61,540 nucleotides of DNA, taken from Deltaproteobacteria bacterium Ga0077550. Its GTDB lineage: Bacteria > Myxococcota_A > Polyangia > Nannocystales > Nannocystaceae. The stretch is from contig LNFB01000157.1 in NCBI GenBank assembly GCA_001464385.1, positions 1-61,540 of the forward strand, in the 5' to 3' direction. The translations under genes and the position numbers were made by a program. Shown here piece after piece: positions 11,208-20,702 of this stretch (positions are counted from its first letter, which is position 1; each line of letters starts with the position of its first letter). A model generated the notes under the pieces. That model ran no database searches. It was not told the DNA's origin and was given only the letters and a program-made list of their open reading frames with translations.

Positions 11208-12053
11208 TCACTCGACCCACGCGTGGACGACGTGCGCGGGCGAGTGCAGCCCCGCCAGTGCGGGGCGCTGACGCACCCAGTCGGCCGCATCCAGCTCGCG
11301 ACAGCCGTCGAAACCGGCGTCGACGAGCGCCCGCTCGTAGGCCGCCGCGTCGGCGAACGGATCGAGCGCGTGGGGTCGTCGGGTCAGCCCACGGATCGCC
11401 GTGCGCAGCGCCCGGGTCGCGCCGCCGACCCGCGCCTGCGCGACCGCGGTGTGCAGATCGACGATGAACGCGCCACCACCCACGGCCCGCAGCGCCCGTG
11501 CGACCGCGCCGAACATCGAGCGACGCGCGGCGAGATCGAAGTAGCTGACCAGGCCCTCGGCGACGACGACGGGCCGCGCAGCGCCGGCGATCGCCGCCGC
11601 GAGGCGCCCGTCGAACCCAACCTCGAGCACGTCGAGCCCCAGCAGCCGGTGCCGCTCGCCGAGGCGCTGCCGCAGCGGCGCGGGCATCCCCGCCAGCGCG
11701 CGGCGCTTGACGTCGATCATCTCCGGGAGGTCGACGTCGACGGTGTCGATGCCGCGATCGAGGGCCCACTGCACGGTGCGCGGCGTGAGCCCGGCGCCGA
11801 GCTCGACGAGGCGATCGGGCGCGAGTTCCTCGACCAGCGCATCGATGAGCAGATGCCGATATGCCAGGTAGTCGCGCATCGTCGGCACCCCGGGGACCAC
11901 GCGCGTCGTCCACTCGCCGAGGGCGAAGAATCCCCAGTAGAGCGCCGCGCCGGTCGGGGTCGCGAGGTGCTCGGCGTACGGCAGGCCCAGCCGGCGCCAC
12001 ACGTACGCGGTGTAGTGCGCGGTCGGGCCGATGCTGCCCGTGCCGTCCGTCAT
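11208..12053 (-). CDS. Leucine carboxyl methyltransferase-family SAM methyltransferase
   Basis: A 281-residue class I S-adenosylmethionine-dependent O-methyltransferase of the LCM/PPM type. Residues about 80-100 hold the SAM-binding motif (LVELGAGLTPRTVQ), followed by the acidic motif II (VDVDLPEMIDVKRR), both typical of this family, in which targets range from protein C-termini to small metabolites. YWGFFALGEWTTRV near the N-terminus fits the family lid. The substrate cannot be read from the sequence. The ATG overlaps the stop of the TerB-like gene by four bases (ATGA), so the two are translationally coupled. No biosynthetic cluster surrounds it. Confidence 0.82.
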   Translation of the reverse strand: MTDGTGSIGPTAHYTAYVWRRLGLPYAEHLATPTGAALYWGFFALGEWTTRVVPGVPTMRDYLAYRHLLIDALVEELAPDRLVELGAGLTPRTVQWALDRGIDTVDVDLPEMIDVKRRALAGMPAPLRQRLGERHRLLGLDVLEVGFDGRLAAAIAGAARPVVVAEGLVSYFDLAARRSMFGAVARALRAVGGGAFIVDLHTAVAQARVGGATRALRTAIRGLTRRPHALDPFADAAAYERALVDAGFDGCRELDAADWVRQRPALAGLHSPAHVVHAWVE

Positions 12054-12766
12054 CGATCGAGCATCCGCTGGGCGTCGGCGCGGCTGATCGCGACGCGCTC
12101 GGCCAGCGCGAAGAACATGTCGCGCTCGGCCGCGCCGCCGAAGGACGAGCGCACGATCGGCACGAGCGTCACCATCGCGATGCCCCGCTCCTCCGGCGTG
12201 AGCGCGGCGAGGCGACCGACGACCTCGTCGAGCCCGGGCGGCGCGTCGATGAGCGCCGCGAGCTCGGCCCGCCGCGCGTCGTCGACCGCGAGCCGCGCCA
12301 TCAGGTCGTCGTACTCGGCCCGCTCGCCGCTGTCGGCGGTCCCATCGGCGTTCGCGAGCATCGCCGCAAACGCAGCAACGGCCTCGGCCCGGCGGCGGGC
12401 CTGCTCGCGCCACAGACCGCGCCAGGTCCGGTTCTGCTCGGCGTCGACACCGAGGCGCGCGGCGAGATCGTCGTGGACCCACTGCTCCTCTTCGCTGCCG
12501 CGACCATCGGCGAGGGCCATCCGCCAGGCGCGCTCGAGGATCGTCTCGGCGAAGAACGGCGGCGGGAGCGGCAGCTCGCCCAGACGGACCTGCAGCGCCG
12601 CCTTGTTGGCGAGCAGCGCGAGCCACGCGTCCGCTTCGCTCGCCGGCAGACGCTCGTCGAGCATCCACAACACCTGATCCCACTCGCCGATCTCGAGGAT
12701 CCCGTCGGCGTGCGCCACGAGCCCGCACGCGACGAGGGTCCACTCCTGTTCGGGGGAGAGCACCAT
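12050..12766 (-). CDS. TerB-like helical protein
   Basis: A 238-residue all-helical protein with three copies of an ADG-x(4-6)-E motif: AHADGILEIGEWDQV, ALADGRGSEEEQWV and ANADGTADSGERAEY. This is the acidic, possibly metal-binding signature of TerB/DjlA-type domains. I prefer the ATG at 12766 to the GTG at 12772 because a TACCCT hexamer ends 7 nt upstream of it. It is the first gene of a two-gene unit with the methyltransferase, with a 4-nt overlap. TerB proteins are linked to stress and membrane-associated complexes; the role here is unknown. Confidence 0.7.
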   Translation of the reverse strand: MVLSPEQEWTLVACGLVAHADGILEIGEWDQVLWMLDERLPASEADAWLALLANKAALQVRLGELPLPPPFFAETILERAWRMALADGRGSEEEQWVHDDLAARLGVDAEQNRTWRGLWREQARRRAEAVAAFAAMLANADGTADSGERAEYDDLMARLAVDDARRAELAALIDAPPGLDEVVGRLAALTPEERGIAMVTLVPIVRSSFGGAAERDMFFALAERVAISRADAQRMLDR

Positions 12767-12773
12767 CGTCACG

Positions 12774-12779
12774 AGGGTA
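12774..12779 (-). promoter_or_regulatory. -10-like hexamer upstream of TerB-like gene
   Basis: On the minus strand TACCCT ends 7 nt before the ATG at 12766, consistent with a leaderless start; it lies 1 nt from the alternative GTG at 12772 and therefore argues against it. Confidence 0.35.
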
Positions 12780-12833
12780 CCACCCGCGGTCGCGCGTGCT
12801 CACCCGCGTGCGCGCGCGACGAACCGCCGTGGA

Positions 12834-13742
12834 TCAGCCGGTGCCGGTGACGGGGACCGGCCGCTTGAGCATCCCGAACGTGTGCTCCGGCCCGGGGAAC
12901 TGGCGGCGCCGCACCTCGTCGCGGAAGGCCTGCGCCGCGGTCACGACCCGGTCGTGGCCCTCGTCGTAGCGCTTGACGAACTTGGGTCGGAGATCCGCGG
13001 TCATGCCGAGCAGGTCGTAGCAGACCAACACCTGGCCGTCGCAGCTCACGCCGGCGCCGATGCCGATCGTCGGGATCGTCAGCGCCTCGGTGATCGTCGC
13101 CGCGAGCTCGCCGGGGATGCCCTCGAGCACCAGCGCGTACGCGCCGGCCGCCTCCACCGCGCGCGCGTCCGCCAGGATCCGCGCGGCCGCCTCGTGGTCG
13201 CGGCCCTGCACCCGGAACCCGCCGAGGGCGTGGACCGACTGCGGCGTGAGGCCGACGTGGGCCATCACCGGGATCCCCGCCTCGACGATGCGACGGATTG
13301 TTGGGGCGATGCTGGCGCCTCCCTCGAGCTTCACCGCGTGCGCGCGCCCCTGCGCGAGGATCCGACCGGCGTTGCGCACGGCCTCCTCGGGGTTCACCTG
13401 ATAGCTCAAGAAGGGCATGTCGCCGATGACGTGCGCGTACCGACTGCCGCGCGCCACCGCACGGCAGTGGTAGACGATGTCGTCGACCGTGACGCCGAGC
13501 GTGTCCGCGTTGCCCTGCACCACCATCCCGAGCGAGTCGCCGACCAACAGCATCTCGATGCCGGCGTCGTCGAGCATCCGGGCGAAGGTCGCGTCGTACG
13601 CCGTGACCATGGTCAGGGGCACACCGCCCTTGCGACCGCGGATCTCCGGCACCGTGACGGGTTTGCGGGCGTCGCCAGCGTCCACGCCGACCTGCGGCGC
13701 CGCGCTCGGACGGCCATACTTCACTTCGGGTTGTTCACTCAC
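12834..13742 (-). CDS. panB: 3-methyl-2-oxobutanoate hydroxymethyltransferase
   Basis: A 302-residue enzyme that transfers a hydroxymethyl group from 5,10-methylene-tetrahydrofolate to alpha-ketoisovalerate, the first step of pantothenate synthesis. Family hallmarks are [29 protein letters not shown] (Mg-binding Asp), [30 protein letters not shown] (catalytic Glu region) and PTIGIGAG. The length is about 30 residues above the usual 260-280, owing to an N-terminal extension. The start is GTG at 13742. The gene is not next to panC or panD in this window. It is divergent from the superoxide dismutase gene with a 219-bp gap, in which I see only a weak -10-like element on the minus strand near 13815. 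Confidence 0.97.
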   Translation of the reverse strand: MSEQPEVKYGRPSAAPQVGVDAGDARKPVTVPEIRGRKGGVPLTMVTAYDATFARMLDDAGIEMLLVGDSLGMVVQGNADTLGVTVDDIVYHCRAVARGSRYAHVIGDMPFLSYQVNPEEAVRNAGRILAQGRAHAVKLEGGASIAPTIRRIVEAGIPVMAHVGLTPQSVHALGGFRVQGRDHEAAARILADARAVEAAGAYALVLEGIPGELAATITEALTIPTIGIGAGVSCDGQVLVCYDLLGMTADLRPKFVKRYDEGHDRVVTAAQAFRDEVRRRQFPGPEHTFGMLKRPVPVTGTG

Positions 13743-13961
13743 TGGGGCGCCTCCGCCTTCGGGTCGCGGCCGAGCACGATGCCCGGTCCCCGCCTTCGGG
13801 GTGCAGGCCAGACGTTAGCACCGAACCCACGCCGCCCTGCCCAGGCGCCCGGCGCGGCCGCTGCAGCCCGGGACTGCGGCCCTGCAGCGCGGTTTGACGG
13901 GGCGAGGACCGCGTGCCACCCTCCGCGCAAATTCGGCATTAGCCGCAAGAACGAGGTCACG

Positions 13962-14540
13962 ATGAGCTTCACGCTTCCCCCGCTGCCCTATGCCAAGGAC
14001 GCCCTCGTCCCCCACATGAGTGCGGAGACGTTCGACTACCACTACGGCAAGCACCACCAGGCCTACCTGAACAAGCTCAACGAGCTCGTCGCGGGCAAGC
14101 CCGAGGAGCACAAGACGCTCGAGGAGCTCGTGCGCACCACCGACGGCGTGCTGTTCAACCAGGCCGCGCAGGTCTGGAACCACACGTTCTTCTGGAACAG
14201 CATGAAGCCCGCGGGCGGCGGTCAGCCCAGCGGCAACATCGCCGCGGCGATCGTCCGCGACTTCGGCAGCTTCGACAAGTTCCGCGCCGACTTCACCGCG
14301 GCGGCCGTCGGCCGCTTCGGATCGGGCTGGGCCTGGCTCATCGAGGACGCCGGCAAGCTATCGATCACGACGACCGTGAACGCCGACACCCCGCTGCGCG
14401 AGGGCAAGCGCTGCATCCTGACGCTCGACGTCTGGGAGCACGCCTACTACATCGACTACCGCAACGCGCGGCCGGGCTTCGTCAACGCGTTCTTCGACCA
14501 CCTGGTCAACTGGGACTTCGCGAACGAGAACCTCGCGTAG
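13962..14540 (+). CDS. sodB: Iron (Fe/Mn-type) superoxide dismutase
   Basis: A 192-residue cytoplasmic enzyme that converts superoxide to oxygen and hydrogen peroxide. Metal ligands are recognisable: His in PHMSAETFDYHYGKHH, His in NHTFFWNSM, and the DVWEHAYYIDYRN motif carrying Asp and His. The GKHHQAYLNKLN segment and the Gln before VWNHTFFW (FNQAAQVWNHTFFW) favour an iron-type enzyme, although metal choice cannot be proved from sequence. GAGG lies 5 nt before the ATG as a ribosome-binding site. A TTGACG-like -35 is present at 13894-13899, but no good -10 follows at the usual distance. A strong hairpin lies just after the stop. Confidence 0.97.
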   Translation: MSFTLPPLPYAKDALVPHMSAETFDYHYGKHHQAYLNKLNELVAGKPEEHKTLEELVRTTDGVLFNQAAQVWNHTFFWNSMKPAGGGQPSGNIAAAIVRDFGSFDKFRADFTAAAVGRFGSGWAWLIEDAGKLSITTTVNADTPLREGKRCILTLDVWEHAYYIDYRNARPGFVNAFFDHLVNWDFANENLA

Positions 14541-14551
14541 CGTCGATTCGG

Positions 14552-14580
14552 CGCGCTGCAGCCCCTTTGGCTGCAGCGCG
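14552..14580. terminator. 12-bp perfect hairpin between sodB and convergent sppA
   Basis: CGCGCTGCAGCC pairs perfectly with its complement across a 5-nt loop, 11 nt after the sodB stop. There is no T-run on either side, so it may act as a bidirectional or Rho-assisted terminator, or as an mRNA 3' stabiliser. Confidence 0.6.
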
Positions 14581-14615
14581 GACCTCTCCCACGGAGCGAC
14601 AGGACGTCGCCCGCG

Positions 14616-17333
14616 TCAGTCCTCGATCGAGAAGGTCTCTTCCGACAGCGCCATCGCCCCGGGCCGCTCGCCGTACCACAGCGACACGGGCAGCAGCGCG
14701 AGGACCTGCGTCACCGGCCGCGGCAGCGCCCACCCGAGCGCGACCTGCCCGAGCCCGCGGACCGCGACGTCCTGGCCGAGCGGGTTGGGCACCTTCAGTC
14801 CGAGGATGGCGCGGAGGTTCTGCAGCGGCGTCGGCGGCTCGGGGTAGAGCACCACGTCGCCCGCGTCGGGGCCGAGCTGCACGATCGCGCGGGCCCGCAT
14901 GACCGCCTCGCGCAGGCCGCCGTAGTCGTCGACGAGCCCGACCTCGATCGCCCGCACGCCGCTCCACACCCGGCCGCGCGCGGCGGCGTCGACCTGCTCG
15001 GGCGTCATGTTGCGGGCCTTGGCGACGCGCGCCGTGAACTCGCGGTACCCCGCCTCGATGTCGCGCTGGGCCGCCTCGCGCTCGTCCTGGGAGTAGGGCT
15101 TCCACCACGAGCGCAGGCCAGCGCGGTCGCCGAAGTCGAACTGATCGATGCCGATGCCGAGCTTGTCGGCGAGGCCCGACAGATCGAACTTCGGATAGAA
15201 GATGCCGATGCTCCCCGTCGCAGTGGTCGCGTCGGCGAACACGTACTGACCGGCCGTGGCGATGTAGTACCCACCGCTGGCGCAGGTGTTGCCCATCGAG
15301 ATGACGACGGGCTTGCGCTTGCGGGTGAGGTCGAGCTCGCGGGCGATGTCGTCGGCAGCGCGCACCGAGCCGCCGGGGCTGTCGATGCGCACGACGACGG
15401 CGCGCACCGAGTCGTCGTTGCGCAGCGCCTCGATCTGCTTGGTCAGCGTCGCGGCGCCCGCGATCTTCCGCCCGAGCAGCGGGATCGTGAAGCTGTCGCC
15501 GTCGAGCAGGTCGCCCTCGATCGTGAGCACCGCGATGCGCTGCTGGGGACCGAAGGTGTCGGCGTGCTCGCGCTGCCGATCGGGCTCCTCGACCCGGACC
15601 TTGCGGCCGAGCCAGCGCTCGAGCCGGGCGTCGACCTCGTCGGGGAACGAGAGCTCGTCGATCACGCCGTCGCGCAGCGCGTCGGGGGCCTCGATCGGGG
15701 CCTGGTCGATCCACTCCTTGACGACGAGCGGGTCCTGGCCGCGATCGCGGGCGGTCGTGCGCAGCACGTGGTTCCACACGTCGGTGAAGAACATCTTGCG
15801 CTGCCGCGCGACGGGGTCGCTGGCGGTCGTTCGCTGCCAGACGTCGGGCACGCCCTTGTACTGCGCGACCCGGACGAACTCGGCCTTCACCCCCAGCTTG
15901 GCCAGCAGGTCGGCGAAGTAGAACGACTGGATCCGCATGCCCAGCAGCTCGAGCCCGGCATTGGGGTGCGCGATGATGCGATCGGACAGGGCCGCGACGA
16001 AGTACGAGCGCAGGCCGCCGCCGTGCATGTACGTGACGACGCGACCGCCGCTTCGCTGCACCCGCAGCAGCGCCTCGCGGACCTCCTCCAGCTGCGGGTA
16101 GCCGAGGCCGACGCCCTCGGTCTCGAGCAGCACGACGCCGCGGCGACGGCCGATCTCGTCGAGGTGGCGGATGAGCTGCCACAAGCCGCGATCGCCGGAG
16201 TACTTGCGCAGGGCGATCTTGGTGACGAGCGATGGCCGGACGTTGACGACGCTCTCGTAGCGCTCGGCCGACACCCGGATCCGCGCGACGCCGCCATCGA
16301 CCCCGAATTCCCGGCCCGCGGTCGAGGGGGTCACGCCGCCGAGGAAGCCGAAGTGCCCGAAGTCCAGGCCGAAGCCAGCCGTCATGCGCACGCCGTCCCG
16401 TACGCTCGAGTCGGCGAGGCCGGTCGGGAAGAAGCTGAAGCGCTCGGCCTCGGCGAACAGTCGAACGCCGCCGAGCGACAGCAGGAGGCGACCGCGGGGA
16501 TCGAAGTAGTGCGTGCGCCAGCGGGCGTCGCCGGGCGTCGATGGCGCCCAGCGCGTGCCGATCGCGACCTCGAGGGCATTCGTGCCCAGCGGACGCACCG
16601 CCAGCTCGGGATCGAGCACGTACGACTGCGTGACCTTCGGCGACGGGCCCGTCTGCGGCACGTTGATGCTGCGCGCCACGAAGCCGAACGCCAGGAACCG
16701 GTTGAACCACCACGCGAGCGCCAGGTCGACCGAGTTGGTCCCCGCCGCATGGAAGTTCTGGCTCGCGAACAAGCGTGAGTACGACAGGCCCAGTGAGATG
16801 TTCTGCAGGGCCTTGGGCGCGCCGCGGAACCACCGCGTGATCCACCGCTTCATCGGCACCGCGAGCGCGAACGTCAGCTTGCTGTAGCGATCGTCGGGGT
16901 TCTGCGGCTGATCGGTGCCGCCGGTGTCCTGCCCCGGCGTGTACGGGTCGAGGAACTGATAGCCGAGGCCCAGCGAAGCGATCTGCAGCGGCAGCGGCAG
17001 GCCGAGGAGCAGGCCGACACCGCTGCCGCGGCGCAGCGCGGACGGCTTGGTCCACGACAGGTCGGCCACGCCGTTGAAGCCGCGCAGGAAGCCGAGGTTC
17101 GCGGGGTTCGTCACCGTGGCAGCGCCGTCCGCCTCGCCCGCGACCGTGGTGTAGACGCGATCGGCGTCCCGCGCGATCGGTCGGGGCTCGCCCTCGTTGG
17201 GCGACGCCGCGGTCGATCGGGGCGGCGCCACGCCGAGCGTCGCCGCGACGAGGGCCGCGACGAGCCGGCCGACGGAGCGACCGAGCGGAGCGCAGGACGA
17301 ACGGCGCGCGCGCGTGATCACCCACGCACCCAT
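14616..17333 (-). CDS. sppA: Barrel-fused signal peptide peptidase SppA, intact paralog
   Basis: A 905-residue envelope protein. A signal-anchor-like segment (residues about 20-43) is followed by a barrel-like region (about 60-365) opening with the TVTNPANLGFLRGFNGVADLSW pattern (shown in part), typical of PorV/TraF-type outer-membrane barrels. The SppA part (about 370-820) has both repeats: the base Lys in AQYKGVPDVW (K493) and the nucleophile Ser in NTCASGGYY (S686), plus IDSPGGSV. SppA normally degrades cleaved signal peptides from the inner membrane; here the protease would be tethered to a barrel. Its ATG lies inside the 3' end of mutS2 (16-nt overlap), so translation is probably coupled. 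It is the intact counterpart of the frameshifted copy at 8545-11156. Confidence 0.88.
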   Translation of the reverse strand: MGAWVITRARRSSCAPLGRSVGRLVAALVAATLGVAPPRSTAASPNEGEPRPIARDADRVYTTVAGEADGAATVTNPANLGFLRGFNGVADLSWTKPSALRRGSGVGLLLGLPLPLQIASLGLGYQFLDPYTPGQDTGGTDQPQNPDDRYSKLTFALAVPMKRWITRWFRGAPKALQNISLGLSYSRLFASQNFHAAGTNSVDLALAWWFNRFLAFGFVARSINVPQTGPSPKVTQSYVLDPELAVRPLGTNALEVAIGTRWAPSTPGDARWRTHYFDPRGRLLLSLGGVRLFAEAERFSFFPTGLADSSVRDGVRMTAGFGLDFGHFGFLGGVTPSTAGREFGVDGGVARIRVSAERYESVVNVRPSLVTKIALRKYSGDRGLWQLIRHLDEIGRRRGVVLLETEGVGLGYPQLEEVREALLRVQRSGGRVVTYMHGGGLRSYFVAALSDRIIAHPNAGLELLGMRIQSFYFADLLAKLGVKAEFVRVAQYKGVPDVWQRTTASDPVARQRKMFFTDVWNHVLRTTARDRGQDPLVVKEWIDQAPIEAPDALRDGVIDELSFPDEVDARLERWLGRKVRVEEPDRQREHADTFGPQQRIAVLTIEGDLLDGDSFTIPLLGRKIAGAATLTKQIEALRNDDSVRAVVVRIDSPGGSVRAADDIARELDLTRKRKPVVISMGNTCASGGYYIATAGQYVFADATTATGSIGIFYPKFDLSGLADKLGIGIDQFDFGDRAGLRSWWKPYSQDEREAAQRDIEAGYREFTARVAKARNMTPEQVDAAARGRVWSGVRAIEVGLVDDYGGLREAVMRARAIVQLGPDAGDVVLYPEPPTPLQNLRAILGLKVPNPLGQDVAVRGLGQVALGWALPRPVTQVLALLPVSLWYGERPGAMALSEETFSIED

Positions 17334-19942
17334 ACCACGGTCACGGCGTCGCCACCCTCGGCGGGCAAGCCGGGGCGGTGCCGCGCCACGTGGCCCAGGT
17401 GCGGCAGGTGGTCCCGAACCGCTTGACGCAGGGCCCCCGATCCGTGCCCGTGCCGCACGATGAGCACCTCGCAGTCGTCCTCGATCGCGCGGGCGAGGGA
17501 GACCTCGAGCAGCGCGAGGGCCTCGTCCGCCCGCACGCCGCGGAGATCCACGACGTTGTCGATGCCGGAATCGACGGGGCGGGCGTCGGCGCCGAAGTGA
17601 CGCCCGGCTTCGCTGACGATCGGCGCGCCGCGTTGGGCGGCGGCGGGACGCGCCCTGGGCGAGGCACCGACGGGCCGCAGATCCTCGCGGGACACCGTGG
17701 TCTTCATCTGCGGCAGCTGGACCGTCACGCGCTCTCCCTTGATGGCGACCACCTCGCCGTCCATCCCCAGCGACTCGACGCGGACCCGATCGCCGCGCTC
17801 GACCTGCTTGGGCGGCGCGCCGACCGGGGCCGGCGCGGCGGGTCGGTGGCGATCGACCGCCGTGGTGGCGCGCGACATCGTGTCGGCGACATCGGCCTCC
17901 TCCCCGCGGCGGGCCGCCTTCCGGGCCGCCCGCAGATCGGCCTGCAGGCCCCGGAGCTCGGCGGCGACGGCCGAGTGCGCGCGCAGCAGCTTCGCCGACG
18001 CCCGCTCGTTCTCGTCGCGCTCGAGCGCCTCGAGTCGGCCGCGGCTCGCCGCCAGCGCCGCCCGCTCGCGCTCGGCCGCGAGGGTCTGATCGACGAGCTG
18101 CTCGCGGAGCGCCGCGACCTCGCCGAGGAGCACGTCGACCCGACGCGCCCCCGCGTCGATGAGCCCCGTCGCGCGATCGATGACCGGCTGCGGTAGGCCG
18201 ACGCGCAGCGCGACCGCCAGCGCGCTCGAGTTGCCGGGGATCCCCAGGTGCACCCGGAACGTCGAGCGCAGCGCCTGGAGGTCGAAGCCGACGGCCGCGT
18301 TCACGAAGTGCTCGGGATCCGCGTGCGACAGCAGCTTGAGCCGCTCGTAGTGGGTGGTCACCACCAACGTCGCGCCGAGGTCCACCAGCGAGGTCACGAT
18401 GGCCTCGGCCAGCGCCGCGCCCTGATCCGGATCGGTGCCGACGGCGACCTCGTCGAGCAGCACCAGCGTGCCGCGACCATCGTCGCTGGCCGCCTCGCAC
18501 GCGACCCGCACGTTGTGGATGTGCGCGGTGAACGTGCTGAGGTTGCGGGCGATCGACTGGTCGTCGCCCACGTCCGTGACCACCGTGCGGAACACCGGCA
18601 CCGTCGCCGGGCGCGACGTCGGCAGCCGCACGCCGGCCTTCGCCAGGAGCACGCACAGGCCGAGGGTCTTGAGCGCGACGGTCTTGCCGCCGGCGTTCGG
18701 CCCGCTCACGACGAGGCCGGTGCCCACCGCCAGTCCGAGATCGTTGGGCACCACCTCGCGCCCGCGCAGCACCATGATCGGGTGGCGTGCGTCGGGGAGC
18801 TCGAGCACCGCGCCCGCGTCGGGCTCGACGAGGATCGGCACCACGCCCTCGAGCGCCTGCGAGAGCAAGAGGCGCGCGTGCACGGCGTCGAGCCGGACCA
18901 GCGCCGTGCCGCAGGTCGCGATGCGACCCGCGTGCTCGCCGACCTCGCGCGAGAGTTCGGCGATGATCCGCTGCTCCTCGGAGCGCACCGCCGCGATCGC
19001 GGTGCGCAGCGCGTTGTTGTCGTCGACCAGCGCGTGCGGCTCGACGAACAGGGTCTGACCGCTCTGGCTGGCGTCGTGGATGATCCCCGAGATCGTCCCG
19101 GGCGCGCCGGTCTTCGAGAATGCGCTGGCGCGGACCGGGACCACGACCCTGCCCTCGCGCTCGGTCACGAAGGCGTCGCCGAAGGCATCGGCGAGGCCCG
19201 GCCGCCGCAGCAGGCGCTCGGCGGCCTGACGCAGGGCGGTCTTCGCCTGGCGCACGCGGTCGCGCAGCGCGGCGAGCGTGGGACTCGCCGCGTCGGCGAG
19301 GCCGGGCTCACCGTTCGCGCCATCGCGATCGATCGCGCGCTGCAGCTTCGCAGTGAGCGTGGCGGGCGGATCGAACGCGTCGAGCAGCGCGTGCAGTCGG
19401 GCGAAGCCGCGACGGTCGTCGTCCTCGACCGCGCGCAGGGCCGAAGCGACGCTGGCCGCGACCGCGAGCACGTCCCCGGTCGCGAGCAGCTCGGCGGGCG
19501 ACAGCGGCAGGCCGCGGCTGGCGCGGCCCAGCGGCTCGCCGAGGTGCACCACGGTCTTGAAACGCCGCGCCAGCGCGAGATCGGCGCTTCCGCGCAGCAG
19601 GTCCTCGAGCTCGTCGACCTCCTCGAGGCGCGCGCGGCAGGTGGCGAGATCCCCGAGGAAGCGCGGCTCGGCCAGGCCCGCGGGCCCGCACTGCGCCCGC
19701 GCTGCGGGGCTCGCGAGCAACCCGCAGAGCTCGTCGTGCACGAGGCCCCACTCGAGGTGCATCGCGCTGCGCCACGCCGAGTCGCCCGCATCGCCGCGCG
19801 CCGTGGACGAATGCCCATCCGGCGAAGGCGAGCGCCGCGGCGGCCCATCCACCTGCGCGACGCGGTCCGCATCGTCGTCGCTCACCCCGTGCCTCCCGTG
19901 TGTCTCGACACCGGTCCCGACCTTGCTCGCACCCTCGCCCAT
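17318..19942 (-). CDS. mutS2: Endonuclease MutS2
   Basis: An 874-residue MutS-family ATPase without the mismatch-recognition domain; family members suppress recombination or act on stalled ribosomes. The ATPase Walker A is SGPNAGGKT (about 413-421), followed by DVGDDQSIARNLSTFTAH (signature) and the Walker B LVLLDEVAVGTDPDQG. A KOW-like segment (GDRVRVESLGMDGEVVAI) follows, and a C-terminal Smr domain (about 788-874) with VDLRGVRADEAL and the HGHGSGALR nuclease motif. The first 60 residues have no counterpart in typical MutS2; an internal ATG at 19762 (MHLEWG) would give the usual length, but a CATAAT hexamer 11 nt before 19942 supports the longer form. sppA follows with overlap. Confidence 0.95.
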   Translation of the reverse strand: MGEGASKVGTGVETHGRHGVSDDDADRVAQVDGPPRRSPSPDGHSSTARGDAGDSAWRSAMHLEWGLVHDELCGLLASPAARAQCGPAGLAEPRFLGDLATCRARLEEVDELEDLLRGSADLALARRFKTVVHLGEPLGRASRGLPLSPAELLATGDVLAVAASVASALRAVEDDDRRGFARLHALLDAFDPPATLTAKLQRAIDRDGANGEPGLADAASPTLAALRDRVRQAKTALRQAAERLLRRPGLADAFGDAFVTEREGRVVVPVRASAFSKTGAPGTISGIIHDASQSGQTLFVEPHALVDDNNALRTAIAAVRSEEQRIIAELSREVGEHAGRIATCGTALVRLDAVHARLLLSQALEGVVPILVEPDAGAVLELPDARHPIMVLRGREVVPNDLGLAVGTGLVVSGPNAGGKTVALKTLGLCVLLAKAGVRLPTSRPATVPVFRTVVTDVGDDQSIARNLSTFTAHIHNVRVACEAASDDGRGTLVLLDEVAVGTDPDQGAALAEAIVTSLVDLGATLVVTTHYERLKLLSHADPEHFVNAAVGFDLQALRSTFRVHLGIPGNSSALAVALRVGLPQPVIDRATGLIDAGARRVDVLLGEVAALREQLVDQTLAAERERAALAASRGRLEALERDENERASAKLLRAHSAVAAELRGLQADLRAARKAARRGEEADVADTMSRATTAVDRHRPAAPAPVGAPPKQVERGDRVRVESLGMDGEVVAIKGERVTVQLPQMKTTVSREDLRPVGASPRARPAAAQRGAPIVSEAGRHFGADARPVDSGIDNVVDLRGVRADEALALLEVSLARAIEDDCEVLIVRHGHGSGALRQAVRDHLPHLGHVARHRPGLPAEGGDAVTVVWVRG

Positions 19943-19953
19943 GACGTCGCTCG

Positions 19954-19959
19954 ATTATG
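19954..19959 (-). promoter_or_regulatory. -10-like hexamer upstream of mutS2
   Basis: CATAAT on the minus strand ends 11 nt before the mutS2 ATG at 19942. On the other strand a TAAGAT (19986-19991) could serve the divergent antiporter gene, so the 107-bp gap probably carries both promoters. Confidence 0.45.
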
Positions 19960-20049
19960 CACTAGCCCTGCACGATCTCGCGGCGTAAGATGCGCCAAGC
20001 TGGCGTTTCTCGCTCCCTCCTCGCCCCACCGCTCACCGCCGGAGTTCCG

Positions 20050-20702
20050 ATGCTCGAGCCCTACGACCGCCTCGATTCCACACTCACCGCGACGGCCTGC
20101 TCCTCCGCCGCGGAACCTCGATCCGAAGCCCGCCGCTCGGGCGGTCGTCGAGCCATCACCGCCCTGCTGGCGTTCCTCGCCACCGCGATCGCGCCCGCGA
20201 CGGCGCTCGCCTCCGAGGGTGGCACCCACGCGATCCCGCCGACCTGGATGGTGATCTTCTTCGTCGTGATGCTGCTGTCGATCGCCATCGTGCCGCTGAC
20301 GCGGCTCGAGCACTGGTGGCACAGCAACCTCAACAAGCTGCTCCTGGGCCTCGCGCTGTCCGCCTACCCGGTCTTCTGGCTGACGGTGCAGGAGCCCAAC
20401 ATCGCCGAGCTCGGCGTGAAGATGCACGAGTACGCCAGCTTCATCACGCTGCTGGGCTGCCTCTTCTACATCTCCGGCGGCATCTACCTCGCTGGCGACC
20501 TCAAGTGCACGCCGCGGTCCAACGCGACGTTCCTCGCGTTCGGCACGGTCATCGCCTCGTTCATCGGCACGACCGGCGCATCGATGCTGCTCATCCGCCC
20601 TGTGCTGCGGGCGAACACCGAGCGCAAGCACAAGGTCCACATCGTCGTGTTCTTCATCTTCCTGGTGTCGAACGTCGGCGGATCGCTGCTGCCGCTGGGC
20701 TC
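20050..20702 (+). pseudogene. Na+/H+ antiporter-like transporter, N-terminal part (frameshifted)
   Basis: This is the N-terminal part of an ion-transporter-superfamily protein of the NhaD/CitMHS_2 type. The start ATG at 20050 is set by GGAG 5 nt upstream; an earlier ATG at 19990 falls inside a TAAGAT -10-like element. A leader with a hydrophobic segment is followed by about five membrane segments (TWMVIFFVVMLLSIAIVPL, LLLGLALSAYPVFWLTV, and others) and the conserved GTTGASMLLIRP. At SLLPLG (20700) the frame breaks exactly where family members have GDPPLF. Beyond that point this frame stays open to 21090 but encodes unrelated Cys/Arg-rich residues. Restoring 16 nt would join it to the next frame in a 483-residue protein. 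Confidence 0.8.

Noticed and set aside
11208..12766. A biosynthetic gene cluster suggested by the LCM-type methyltransferase
   Set aside because: No carrier protein, ketosynthase, NRPS or other tailoring gene is nearby; the acyl-CoA synthetase at the left end is of the primary-metabolism type.
13743..13961. Riboswitch or small RNA in the panB-sodB gap
   Set aside because: I found only a weak -10-like element and no stable conserved-looking fold by eye.
14616..18656. A 1346-codon minus-strand open frame covering the second SppA and half of mutS2
   Set aside because: Only the part from 17333 down matches SppA; the upstream part is Arg/Gly-rich out-of-frame sequence over mutS2, kept open by the very high GC.
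20316..20700. Separate gene in the second frame upstream of the antiporter break
   Set aside because: The residues encoded in that frame before 20700 are Arg/His-rich and have no membrane segments, whereas the first frame encodes proper helices there.
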